A stretch of DNA of 12,691 bases from NCBI GenBank assembly GCA_023389045.1, contig JAEWEZ010000079.1, positions 1-12,691 on the forward strand. Reading direction: 5' to 3'. Both the position numbers and the translations under genes were made by a program. Positions 1 through 7,144 of the stretch are shown here, one piece after another (within the stretch, counting starts at the first letter, position 1; every line of letters begins with the position of its first letter). The notes under the pieces were generated by a model that saw nothing but the letters and a program-made list of their open reading frames with translations, was not told the DNA's origin and searched no databases. This stretch comes from Actinomycetes bacterium (lineage in GTDB: Bacteria > Actinomycetota > Actinomycetes > Actinomycetales > Dermabacteraceae).

Positions 1-508
1 CGGGCTTGAGGAGCGTGGGAGCGAGGAGTTCGTGGGCGAAGCGCGCGAGATCCTCGAGGCTGCCGACGGCGCCGACGCTTGGCGGTTCCGTCCAGTGCAG
101 TGTGCTCGTCTGCAGCGGCGCGGCGATGCGCTCCTGCACCCACTGGCTGAACTCGCAGCCTGCCACCCGGGCCAGTTCCTCACCGGCGCAGTCCACCGCG
201 AAATTGGAGTAGTGGCGGCGCGCTTCGGGGGCGCAGGCGATCTCCTTGCTCCCGTAGCGGTAACCGGAGGCATGGGAGAGCAGATGCCGCAGGGTGACAC
301 CCTCAATGTGATCCTCCAGTGGCGCATCCAGGCTGAGCAGGCCCTCTTGGGCGGCAAGAACGCAGGCCATCCCGGTGACGGACTTGCTGACGGACCTCCA
401 GCGGCGCTCACGGCCCACATCGCCCCGTCGGGCCCGCTCCCCCTCGGGGCCGAGTACGATCGCCGCGGCTTCGAAACCGAAGTCGTCCAGGAGATCCAGA
501 GCGCTCAT
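1..508 (-). CDS. Serine hydrolase, beta-lactamase/PBP4*-like fold (partial, C-terminus off window)
   Basis: Read on the minus strand from ATG at 508 down to the window edge, giving about 169 residues with no stop. It shows the SxxK nucleophile motif S39-V-S-K42 and the second catalytic motif Y100-S-N102, in the order and spacing of class C beta-lactamase-like serine hydrolases (esterases, D-amino peptidases, DD-carboxypeptidases). The third motif (HxG/KTG) would lie beyond the left edge. The stretch between the motifs contains a VTLRHLLSHASGY segment matching VRHLLAHTAGY in the upstream neighbour, so the two are paralogues. The N-terminus (MSALDLLDDFGFEAAA) has no signal peptide or membrane helix, suggesting a cytoplasmic enzyme. 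Its ATG overlaps the neighbour's TGA as ATGA, so the pair is probably translationally coupled. Substrate cannot be told from sequence. Confidence 0.88.
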   Translation of the reverse strand, partial: MSALDLLDDFGFEAAAIVLGPEGERARRGDVGRERRWRSVSKSVTGMACVLAAQEGLLSLDAPLEDHIEGVTLRHLLSHASGYRYGSKEIACAPEARRHYSNFAVDCAGEELARVAGCEFSQWVQERIAAPLQTSTLHWTEPPSVGAVGSLEDLARFAHELLAPTLLKP

Positions 509-1434
509 GCCCCCTGCTCTCCACCCTGCCCCGCGAAACGGGAGCGGATCGCATCGGTCAGCGCAGGCCAGCGCTCCACATGCTCCTCACCGAAGGGTTT
601 CTCCCCCAGGAAGGCGGCCGCGAGACCCACCTCGGGGTCCACCCACAGGAAAGAACCGGACTGGCCGAAGTGTCCGAAGGTGCGCGCGCTGAAGGTGGCG
701 CCGGTCCAGTGCGGGTCCTTGCCATCGCGGATCTCGAAGCCGAGGCCCCAGTCATTGTTCTTCTGACGGCCGTAGCCGGGCAGGATCCCGCCCAGGCCCG
801 GGAACTGCACGCTCTGCGCCTCGGCGGCGAGGTCCGCGCTGATGAGGGTCGGTTCAAGAAGTTCACGGCCGATCGCCAGAAGATCGCGAATGCTGCCGCG
901 GTAGCCGGCAGCCGGGGAGCCGCTCACATCCAGGTCAATGAGCCCCAGCGGCTGCACCACTTCCTGCTCCACCCACTCGGGAAAGTCGATGCCGATCGCC
1001 TCGGTGAGGTGGGCACCGAGAACCTCGAAACCGGTATTGGAGTAGATCCGACGGGCGCCGGGCTTGGCGATCGGGTCCTCTCCCTCGAAGGCGTAGCCGG
1101 CGGTGTGAGCGAGCAGGTGGCGCACGGTAGCGCCCTCGGGGCCAGCGGGTTCCTCAAGATCGACGAGGGAGCGGTCCACCGCCACCAGGGCGGCGAGGGC
1201 CGCGATCGACTTAGAGACGCTGGCCAGGGGCAGCACGCGGGTGGGGTCGCCCTCGTGGTGGAGGTCGGCCTGGGCATCGGTCACCCCGAGCACGCAGGGG
1301 AAAGGCCAGCCCTGCAGGAGCTCGGCCTCGGCATCCGCACCATGCGGGGAGGTACCGTGCGGGGACCCGGAGTGCGAGGAGTGGGAAGGCTGCGTGCTGG
1401 GGGCGGCGGGAGCGGTGCGCTGAGAATCCACCAC
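505..1434 (-). CDS. Serine hydrolase, beta-lactamase-like fold (first of tandem pair)
   Basis: A complete 309-residue protein with all three active-site motifs of the serine beta-lactamase-like superfamily: S72-V-S-K75, Y131-S-N133 and H255-F-G257 (the KTG-equivalent box). Known members hydrolyse beta-lactams, small esters, or D-amino acid peptides of the cell wall; the specific substrate here is unknown. Residues about 8-36 are low complexity, rich in Ser, His, Pro and Gly, and no signal peptide or membrane helix precedes the catalytic domain, so it is probably cytosolic. The start chosen is a GTG at 1434 (GTGGTG, so the next codon is a possible alternative) with GGAAAG five bases upstream. 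The stop overlaps the ATG of a downstream paralogue. It is transcribed divergently from fhaA; a functional link to the wall operon is only suggested by position. Confidence 0.92.
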   Translation of the reverse strand: MVDSQRTAPAAPSTQPSHSSHSGSPHGTSPHGADAEAELLQGWPFPCVLGVTDAQADLHHEGDPTRVLPLASVSKSIAALAALVAVDRSLVDLEEPAGPEGATVRHLLAHTAGYAFEGEDPIAKPGARRIYSNTGFEVLGAHLTEAIGIDFPEWVEQEVVQPLGLIDLDVSGSPAAGYRGSIRDLLAIGRELLEPTLISADLAAEAQSVQFPGLGGILPGYGRQKNNDWGLGFEIRDGKDPHWTGATFSARTFGHFGQSGSFLWVDPEVGLAAAFLGEKPFGEEHVERWPALTDAIRSRFAGQGGEQGA

Positions 1435-1557
1435 CCCAGCTTTCCACAGGAGAGGCGATCCGACACGGCGCTCAGCCCGCGCTTCTCCACCGGACCTGCA
1501 CGAATCTCACTCGCCTTCCCCCACGCCAGGCCAGATCGCGCACTGTACGATCAGGGA

Positions 1558-1573
1558 GGTGCGTACTAGCACC
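1558..1573. repeat. Perfect 5-bp-arm inverted repeat GGTGC-N6-GCACC
   Basis: The arms GGTGC (1558-1562) and GCACC (1569-1573) are exact inverted copies around GTACTA. If the plus-strand -10-like TACGAT at 1546-1551 is used, the repeat would begin about at the transcription start, a place where a repressor could bind or where a 5' hairpin could form in the fhaA leader. The arms are short, so chance is possible. Confidence 0.35.
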
Positions 1574-1681
1574 GTGACCGTCTCACCCCGGACTGCGTCC
1601 CGCGATAGGCCATCTTCAGCGCCGACAGCACACCGGCCGGCTCGAGGCGGCCACCCGAGCAGCGACCAGACGCCAATGAGT

Positions 1682-1688
1682 GGAGGAG
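1682..1688 (+). promoter_or_regulatory. Ribosome binding site of fhaA
   Basis: GGAGGAG lies 7 nt before the GTG at 1696. It fixes that GTG as the fhaA start; the nearby ATG at 1676 is in another frame and has no such site at the right distance. Confidence 0.8.
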
Positions 1689-1695
1689 ACGAACC

Positions 1696-2406
1696 GTGGG
1701 GATCTTGGACCGGATTGAACGGGGCCTCGACCGCGGGGTGACCAGTATCTTCTCCCCCGGGCGAGGGCAGCTCAAACCGCTCGATCTTGCCCAGGGGCTC
1801 AAGCGTGAATGCGATGACCAGATTCAGGTTCTGGACCGTTCCCGCACCCTCGCCCCCAATGTGTACTCCGTCTATCTGCACTCCCAGGACTTCGACCGCT
1901 TCGCCTCCTGGCAGGACACCCTCGTCGAGGAACTGCAGAACGTGCTGATGGAACACGCGGAAAAACAGCGCTACATGTTCGTCGGTGGAGTGAGCGTCGA
2001 TATCGAACGGGACGATGAAGTGCGCCCCGGACGTTTCGAAACCGAATCGCGCACCGAGCGCGGTGCCGCCGCACCCCACACCTCCGGATCGCGTGGCCCC
2101 GGCAACGCCCACCCGATCCTCGAGATTGACCAGCAGCAATACCTGCTCACCGGTCCGGTGACCGTGATCGGCCGCGGCGGAGATTCCGACATCATCCTGG
2201 AAGACACCGGTGTTTCTCGGCACCACCTCGAACTGCGAGCTGAAGAGGATGGCCGTCTGATCGCCACTGACCTCGGCTCCACCAACGGCACCTTCGTGGA
2301 CGGTGAAAGAATCCGCACCCCCGTCATGCTCAAAGACCGCTCGCTGATCACCATCGGGCGCAGCCGCCTGACCGTGATCCTGCCCGACGGTTCCGAACCG
2401 CGGTGA
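1696..2406 (+). CDS. fhaA: FHA domain protein FhaA (DUF3662-FHA)
   Basis: A 236-residue cytoplasmic adaptor. Residues about 1-118 match the DUF3662 (FhaA N-terminal) domain, starting MGILDRIERGLDRG and including the conserved LKPLDLAQGLKRE region. A short linker leads to a C-terminal FHA domain (about 140-234) with G159-R160, S174-R-H-H177 and S195-T-N-G-T199, the residues that form the phosphothreonine pocket. In Mycobacterium, FhaA is a PknA/PknB partner that binds phosphorylated MviN (MurJ) and restrains peptidoglycan synthesis; the same role is inferred here. The protein is much shorter than mycobacterial FhaA (over 500 residues) because the low-complexity linker is nearly absent. The GTG start is supported by GGAGGAG at 1682. 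It is the first gene of the operon and is followed by fhaB after 7 nt. Confidence 0.95.
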   Translation: MGILDRIERGLDRGVTSIFSPGRGQLKPLDLAQGLKRECDDQIQVLDRSRTLAPNVYSVYLHSQDFDRFASWQDTLVEELQNVLMEHAEKQRYMFVGGVSVDIERDDEVRPGRFETESRTERGAAAPHTSGSRGPGNAHPILEIDQQQYLLTGPVTVIGRGGDSDIILEDTGVSRHHLELRAEEDGRLIATDLGSTNGTFVDGERIRTPVMLKDRSLITIGRSRLTVILPDGSEPR

Positions 2407-2413
2407 TCACTCG

Positions 2414-2917
2414 ATGAGCGAACTGACCGTTCTCGCCATCAGGGTCGCCTTTGTGCTGGCCCTGTGGGTTTTCATCGTTGCGGTGGTTCTGGTGCTCCGT
2501 AATGACCTCTTCGGCACCACCGTCGTGAACCGATCCAGTCGTGACCCACGGCGCGATCAACGCCCCAGCGCAGATCCAGCCCGTGCCGTCTCTGTGCGCC
2601 CCAGCTCCCCGCCCGCCATCGCCACATCCCTCGTGGTGACGGCCGGGCCTTTGCGGGGTACCTCCCTGATGCTCGGCTCCACGCCGGTGCTGATTGGAAG
2701 GGCCCCTGAGTGCACCCTCGTCCTTGACGATGACTACGCCTCCAATCGCCACGCTCGTGTTTTCGAGCGTGAGGATGAATGGATGGTTGAGGACCTGGGA
2801 TCCACCAACGGCACCCTGGTCTCGGGCCGGCGCATCGAGGGCGCCGTCCCGTTCCGCCCGGGGGCCGCGGTGCGGATCGGCCGCACCGAGATTGAACTGA
2901 GACGAGGACCTCGATGA
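2414..2917 (+). CDS. fhaB: Membrane-anchored FHA domain protein FhaB
   Basis: A 167-residue protein with one N-terminal membrane helix (about 5-27, LTVLAIRVAFVLALWVFIVA), a polar linker of about 45 residues, and a C-terminal FHA domain (about 73-165). The phosphothreonine-binding residues are present: G95-R96, S110-N-R-H113 and S130-T-N-G-T134. FhaB (FipA in mycobacteria) is a substrate and partner of the PknA/PknB kinases and has been linked to cell division through FtsZ and FtsQ. The start ATG lies 7 nt after the fhaA stop with a weak site (GGTGAT) upstream. The stop overlaps the pstP start as ATGA. Confidence 0.95.
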   Translation: MSELTVLAIRVAFVLALWVFIVAVVLVLRNDLFGTTVVNRSSRDPRRDQRPSADPARAVSVRPSSPPAIATSLVVTAGPLRGTSLMLGSTPVLIGRAPECTLVLDDDYASNRHARVFEREDEWMVEDLGSTNGTLVSGRRIEGAVPFRPGAAVRIGRTEIELRRGPR

Positions 2918-4320
2918 GCATCGCTCTGCGCTATGCCGCCCGCTCCGATGTGGGCCTGGTGCGATCCAATAACCAGGACTCCGGCTACGCGGGAAGCCAC
3001 CTGCTGGTGGTCGCCGACGGAATGGGCGGTCACGCCGGTGGCGACGTCGCCTCCTCGGTGGCGATCGCGCACCTGGCACGGCTTGACGCTGAAACACCCG
3101 CCTCCGATGTGGTGGCGACGCTGGAAGATGCCGTGCTGGCCGCGAACCAGGAAATCCTGCGTCGGGCCCGCGATGAACCCCAGCTGGCCGGGCTCGGCAC
3201 CACCCTGACCGCGCTGCTGCGCGCCGAAGGAAAGTTTGCCCTCGCCCATATCGGCGACTCCCGCGCCTACCTGCTGCGCGATGAGGAAACCGTGCAGGTT
3301 ACCAAGGACCACACCTTCGTGCAGCGGCTGCTGGATGAGGGGCGCCTGACCGAGGAAGAGGTCGAGCGTCACCCGCAGCGTTCCGTGGTGATGCGCGTGC
3401 TGGGCGATGTGGATGCCGATCCGGAACTGGATCTCTCACTGCGCCCCGCGCATGTGGGTGACCGCTGGATGCTCTGCTCCGATGGGCTCTCCGGGATCGT
3501 CTCCCTGGACACCATCGGAGCGACCCTGCGCGAGATCGAGGACCCCGGCGAATGCGCCGATGAGCTCGTGCGTCTGGCCTTGAAGGGCGGCGGCCCCGAC
3601 AACATCACCTGCATCATCGCCGATGTGCTGGATCTGGATGATCTGCCGCGCGGTGTAGAAGCACCGAGCACGGCACCGGAGATCGTTGGCTCTGCCGCAC
3701 GCAACCGGAACCAGCCCACCTCGGCCTCCGGCCCCGCCGCCAAAGCCGCCGCGCTGACCCGTGACTCCGAGCCCGACCTGCCCTTCCACGATGAAGACTT
3801 TGTCGAGGAAGAGCCGCCGCGGCGCAGCACCTGGCCGGCCATCGTGGCCTTTCTGCTGCTGTTGGCACTGATTGCCGGCGGGCTGTGGGCCGGATGGAAC
3901 TGGTCCCAGCGCCAGTTCTTCGTCGGCACCGACGGACGCTACGTCGTGATCTACCGCGGTCTCGCCCAAGATCTCGGCCCGATTTCCCTGAGCGGCCCGG
4001 TCGAGGTGACCGATGTGAGCCTCGAGAGTCTGCCGAGCGTGACCCGCCAGCAGGTGCAGAACACGATCTCCGTGGATAGCCGTGAGGCGGCCGAGGATGT
4101 GGTGGAGCGGCTCCGCGCTGACGTCGCTCACCAACCGGTCGAGATTCCCTCGCCGTCTGACGGCGGCGGGGCTCAGCCCTCCGACGGTGGTGGTTCCGGC
4201 ATGCCGGGAGAGAACCCGATGCCGAGCCGCGCCCCGGGTGAGCCCGTTTCTCCCTCCGTTGGCCCGGACCAGGGCGGCACGGTGCCGCCGCCCGATGAGG
4301 GCGAGGGTGAGACGCACTAG
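2914..4320 (+). CDS. pstP: Membrane PP2C-type serine/threonine phosphatase PstP
   Basis: A 468-residue phosphatase that reverses the action of PknA and PknB. The PP2C catalytic domain covers about residues 4-240 and keeps the metal-binding acidic residues: D35-G36 (VADGMGGHAGG), D115 (HIGDSRAYL), D190-G191 (LCSDGLSG) and D229-N230 (GGGPDNIT). A juxtamembrane linker of about 65 residues leads to one membrane helix (about 306-328). An extracytoplasmic segment follows (about 331-415, starting RQFFVGTDGRYVVIYRG), then a Pro/Gly/Ser-rich acidic tail with two copies of PSDGGG. Length is close to mycobacterial PstP (514). GAGGA at 2904-2908 lies 5 nt before the ATG. The start overlaps fhaB by 4 nt and the stop overlaps rodA by 1 nt (TAGTG). 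The phosphatase and kinase pair in one operon supports opposing roles. Confidence 0.96.
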   Translation: MSIALRYAARSDVGLVRSNNQDSGYAGSHLLVVADGMGGHAGGDVASSVAIAHLARLDAETPASDVVATLEDAVLAANQEILRRARDEPQLAGLGTTLTALLRAEGKFALAHIGDSRAYLLRDEETVQVTKDHTFVQRLLDEGRLTEEEVERHPQRSVVMRVLGDVDADPELDLSLRPAHVGDRWMLCSDGLSGIVSLDTIGATLREIEDPGECADELVRLALKGGGPDNITCIIADVLDLDDLPRGVEAPSTAPEIVGSAARNRNQPTSASGPAAKAAALTRDSEPDLPFHDEDFVEEEPPRRSTWPAIVAFLLLLALIAGGLWAGWNWSQRQFFVGTDGRYVVIYRGLAQDLGPISLSGPVEVTDVSLESLPSVTRQQVQNTISVDSREAAEDVVERLRADVAHQPVEIPSPSDGGGAQPSDGGGSGMPGENPMPSRAPGEPVSPSVGPDQGGTVPPPDEGEGETH

Positions 4321-5702
4321 TGGCCACGATCGTCTCCTACACCGCCCGCCCCCGACGCTTCACCCAGGCGCTTCTTCTGCTCCTGGCTGCAGCCGCCGGG
4401 GTGACCGCCTATGCCCTCGTGGGGCTGGGGCGGTACGGCGAGCTGCCCACGAATCTGACCGGCATCGCCATCGGTGCCGGGCTGATCGTGGTCGCGCTGC
4501 AAGCCGTGGTGATGTGGAGGGCGCCCTATGCCGATCCGGTCATCCTGCCGATCGTGGTGCTTCTGAACTCCCTGGGGATCGCCACCATCGCCACCGTGGA
4601 CTCCGCCAAGAACCTCTACCAGGGGCGGGAAAGCGCTGTCGCAGACCGCCAGATCATGTGGACCGTGATCGGGACGGTGCTCTGCCTGGGGGTGATCGCG
4701 CTGCTGCGCGACCACCGTCTCCTGCGCCGCTACACGTGGATCACCGCCGTCGGCGGTGCCGTGCTGCTGCTGATGCCGCTCATGCCGGGCCTCGGCGATG
4801 AACGCAACGGCTCGCGGATCTGGATCAATGTGGCCGGCTTTTCCTTCCAGCCGGCGGAGCTCGCGAAGATCATGTTCGCGGTCTTCTTCGCCGGTTATCT
4901 CGTCTCCCGACGTGACACCCTCGCGCTTGCTGGTCCAAAGGTGCTCGGTATCCACCTACCGCGCTGGGCTGATTTCGGCCCTATCCTCGTGGCCTGGGCT
5001 TTCGCCATGGCGGTGCTGGTTTTTGAAACCGACCTGGGCACCTCGCTGCTCTTCTTCGGCCTTTTCGTAGCGATGCTCTATGTGGCCACCGACCGGCTCA
5101 GCTGGCTTGTCATCGGCGCCATCATGTTCCTCCCACCCGCGGTTTTTGCCGCCACCCAGATGGGGCATGTGCGTCGCCGCCTCACCTGCTGGCTCAACCC
5201 GCTGGCCAGTGAAAACTTCGATGCCTGCCGCCAGATCAACACCGGGCTCTTCGGACTGGCTAACGGAGGCATCGTCGGCACAGGTTTCGGCAATGGCCAC
5301 CCCAATCTGGTCTCCCACGCCGAATCTGATTTCGTTTTCGCCGCCTTCGCAGAGGAAACCGGCATGATCGGCGCCTTCGCTCTGCTGCTGCTGTACCTGC
5401 TGCTGGTGCAGAGGGCGCTGCGTGCTGCCGTCGGTATTTCCGACGGGTTCGGCACCCTGCTTGCCGCGGGCCTCGGTTTCGTGATGGCCCTGCAGGTTTT
5501 CGTCGTCGTCGGCGGTATCACCCGGGTGATTCCCCTGACCGGTCTGACCCTCCCCTTCGTGGCTGCCGGCGGTAGCTCCCTGGTCTGTAACTGGATTGTG
5601 GCGGGGCTGCTCGTGCGACTCTCCGATGCGGCGCGCCGCCCCGCTGCCCGCCAGATTCCCCTCAGCGAGCCCGCCGTGGCAAAGGAGGCGGTCGCATCAT
5701 GA
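4320..5702 (+). CDS. rodA: SEDS peptidoglycan glycosyltransferase, RodA/FtsW type
   Basis: A 460-residue polytopic membrane protein with about 10-12 hydrophobic helices. Hallmarks of the SEDS family are visible: the extracytoplasmic NGSRIWI...FQPAELAK segment (FQPAELAK at 176-183), FETDLGTSLLFF (E236, D238, G240) and the C-terminal signature TRVIPLTGLTLPFVAAGGSSL (401-421 with its PLTG-LP core). SEDS proteins polymerise glycan strands from lipid II at the membrane and work with a class B penicillin-binding protein, here the next gene. The N-terminus carries an extra pair of hydrophobic stretches, usual for actinobacterial RodA. The GTG start at 4320 shares a base with the pstP stop (TAGTG), with GAGGGTGAG just upstream. 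RodA is favoured over FtsW by its place between pstP and pbpA, since ftsW normally sits in the dcw cluster. Confidence 0.94.
   Translation: MATIVSYTARPRRFTQALLLLLAAAAGVTAYALVGLGRYGELPTNLTGIAIGAGLIVVALQAVVMWRAPYADPVILPIVVLLNSLGIATIATVDSAKNLYQGRESAVADRQIMWTVIGTVLCLGVIALLRDHRLLRRYTWITAVGGAVLLLMPLMPGLGDERNGSRIWINVAGFSFQPAELAKIMFAVFFAGYLVSRRDTLALAGPKVLGIHLPRWADFGPILVAWAFAMAVLVFETDLGTSLLFFGLFVAMLYVATDRLSWLVIGAIMFLPPAVFAATQMGHVRRRLTCWLNPLASENFDACRQINTGLFGLANGGIVGTGFGNGHPNLVSHAESDFVFAAFAEETGMIGAFALLLLYLLLVQRALRAAVGISDGFGTLLAAGLGFVMALQVFVVVGGITRVIPLTGLTLPFVAAGGSSLVCNWIVAGLLVRLSDAARRPAARQIPLSEPAVAKEAVAS
5681..5688 (+). promoter_or_regulatory. Strong ribosome binding site of pbpA inside the end of rodA
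   Basis: AAAGGAGG, a near-perfect anti-16S match, lies 10 nt before the pbpA ATG at 5699. It is the strongest internal site I see in the operon and could let pbpA be translated in part independently of rodA. Confidence 0.7.
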
Positions 5703-7144
5703 ACAAGCCTCTTCGCCATGTGTGGCTGGTGGTCGCTCTCCTGTTCGTGTTCCTCTTCGGTTCGACCACCTACTTCCAGGTGATCGCCCAGGAGCAACTC
5801 AACACGGACGGCCGTAATCTGCGCACCGTCTACAACGAGTTCGGCCGGCCTCGCGGCCCCCTCGTGGTGGACGGGGAGGCGATCAGCTACTCGGTGGAAT
5901 CGCAGGACCGCTACGGCTACCAGCGGGTGTACAAGCCGGGCGCGATGTATGCGCCCGTCACCGGGTACTACTCGGTGGTCTACGGCTTCTCCGGTTTGGA
6001 GCGCACCCTCGGAGACACCCTCTCCGGAGGGGCTGATTCGCTCTTCTACCAGCGGGTGATGGATACGCTGCGGGGCCGACGGGCCAGTGGCGCCACCGTC
6101 GAACTCACCCTGGATTCCAAGGCGCAGGAAGCCGCCTGGAAGGCCCTGGATGGGCGCCGTGGCGCTGTGGTGGCCCTGGATCCCACAAGCGGCGCCATCC
6201 TCGCGATGGTCTCCGCCCCCAGCTACGACCCCAACAGGCTCGCCTCCCACTCCCGCAAAGAGGCGACCGAGGCCTGGAAGGCGCTGAACAAGGACGAGAG
6301 CGGTCCCCTGGTGAACCGTGCGATCAGCGGTGCACTGTACCCGCCCGGTTCGACCTTCAAACTGGTGGTGGCGGCCGCCGCCCTGGAGAGTGGCGGCTAC
6401 ACGGCAGACTCGATGATCCCCGGCCCGGGCAGTTACCGTCTGCCGCAGTCCACCTCGGAACTGGCGAACTTCTCCGGCGGTAACCGCACCCCCTGCGGTC
6501 GGCAGGATCAATCCACCCTCGCCGATGCGCTGCGGCAGTCGTGCAATACCTCCTTCGCAATGCTCGGCACGACGCTCGGGGAAGAGAAGCTGCGCAGCAC
6601 CGCACGGGATTTCGGCTTTGAACAGAAGCTGTCGGTGCCGCTGACTGTTACGCCCTCCAAGATCGGCACCGGCCTGGATCAGGCACAGCTTGCGACCACC
6701 TCGATCGGCCAGTTCGAGGACCGTGTCACTCCGCTGCAGATGGCGATGGTGGCCGGGGCAATGGCGAACGACGGTGTAGTGATGAAACCGCAGCTGGTCT
6801 CCTCGGTGCGCACGAATGATCTGTCGGAGATCAGCGCGCTGAGCCCCCAGGAACTCTCGCGGCCGCTGAGCGCCGCGAATGCGAAGCAGATGCGCACGAT
6901 GATGGCGAAGACCGTCACGGACGGCACTGGTAAAGCGGCTGCGATCGAGGGTGTCGAAGTGGGCGGAAAGACGGGGACCGCGCAGTGGGCGGAGGGCCGT
7001 GCCCCGCACTCGTGGTTCGTGGGCTATGCACAGGACGGCGAACGCAAGGTTGCGGTTGCCGTGGTTGTCGAAGAGGGCGGATACGGGTCGCGCGTTGCGG
7101 CCCCGATCGCCAAGGACGTGATGGAGGCGGTGATCCGAGGATGA
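5699..7144 (+). CDS. pbpA: Class B penicillin-binding protein PbpA (D,D-transpeptidase)
   Basis: A 481-residue membrane-anchored transpeptidase that crosslinks peptidoglycan stems outside the membrane. An uncleaved signal anchor lies at about residues 7-28 (VWLVVALLFVFLFGSTTYF). A short N-terminal interaction region begins with the class B RGPLVVDGEAIS-type motif at about 53. The transpeptidase domain covers about 155-478 with all three active-site motifs: S218-T-F-K221, S281-C-N283 and K424-T-G426 (VGGKTGTAQWAE). The length matches mycobacterial PbpA (491), which acts in division and septum formation and is under PknB control. The gene starts within the rodA stop (ATGA) with AAAGGAGG upstream, and ends within the pknA start. 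The pairing with rodA is the usual SEDS-bPBP polymerase-crosslinker unit. Confidence 0.96.
   Translation: MNKPLRHVWLVVALLFVFLFGSTTYFQVIAQEQLNTDGRNLRTVYNEFGRPRGPLVVDGEAISYSVESQDRYGYQRVYKPGAMYAPVTGYYSVVYGFSGLERTLGDTLSGGADSLFYQRVMDTLRGRRASGATVELTLDSKAQEAAWKALDGRRGAVVALDPTSGAILAMVSAPSYDPNRLASHSRKEATEAWKALNKDESGPLVNRAISGALYPPGSTFKLVVAAAALESGGYTADSMIPGPGSYRLPQSTSELANFSGGNRTPCGRQDQSTLADALRQSCNTSFAMLGTTLGEEKLRSTARDFGFEQKLSVPLTVTPSKIGTGLDQAQLATTSIGQFEDRVTPLQMAMVAGAMANDGVVMKPQLVSSVRTNDLSEISALSPQELSRPLSAANAKQMRTMMAKTVTDGTGKAAAIEGVEVGGKTGTAQWAEGRAPHSWFVGYAQDGERKVAVAVVVEEGGYGSRVAAPIAKDVMEAVIRG

Larger units (their letters stand above)
1435..1695. promoter_or_regulatory. Divergent intergenic control region between the serine hydrolases and fhaA
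   Basis: This 261-bp region separates two divergent transcription units, so promoters for both are expected here. The sequence ACTGTACGAT at 1542-1551 offers a -10-like TACGAT on the plus strand (1546-1551) and an overlapping TACAGT on the minus strand (1547-1542). I could not find a good TTGACA-like -35 box for either, so the promoter call is weak. A 16-bp inverted repeat follows at 1558-1573. No tRNA or credible small gene is visible. Assignment as a regulatory region rests mainly on gene orientation. Confidence 0.5.

Noticed and set aside
1440..1450. A DnaA-box-like CTTTCCACA
   Set aside because: It is a single near match with one mismatch. No cluster of boxes or AT-rich stretch is present, so there is no origin here even though this locus is often near oriC.
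580..1569. A 329-codon plus-strand open frame across the serine hydrolase
   Set aside because: It is the antisense of a gene with intact SVSK, YSN and HFG motifs, has no recognisable domain, and runs through the intergenic region without a sensible end.
1435..1695. A possible leucine tRNA near fhaA, as found in mycobacteria
   Set aside because: I looked for a GGTTCGAATCC-like T-arm and matching acceptor stem in this gap and found none.
5078..7009. A 643-codon open frame on the minus strand opposite rodA and pbpA
   Set aside because: Long antisense frames are common in GC-rich genes. Its translation is Arg/His/Gly-rich without a recognisable domain, while the plus strand holds all the rodA and pbpA catalytic motifs.
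6985..7140. An upstream extension of the pknA frame by 52 codons
   Set aside because: It lies inside pbpA over its KTG motif region, its translation is Gly/Arg-rich and unlike any kinase N-terminus, and ATGATG at 7141 gives the standard start overlapping the pbpA stop.
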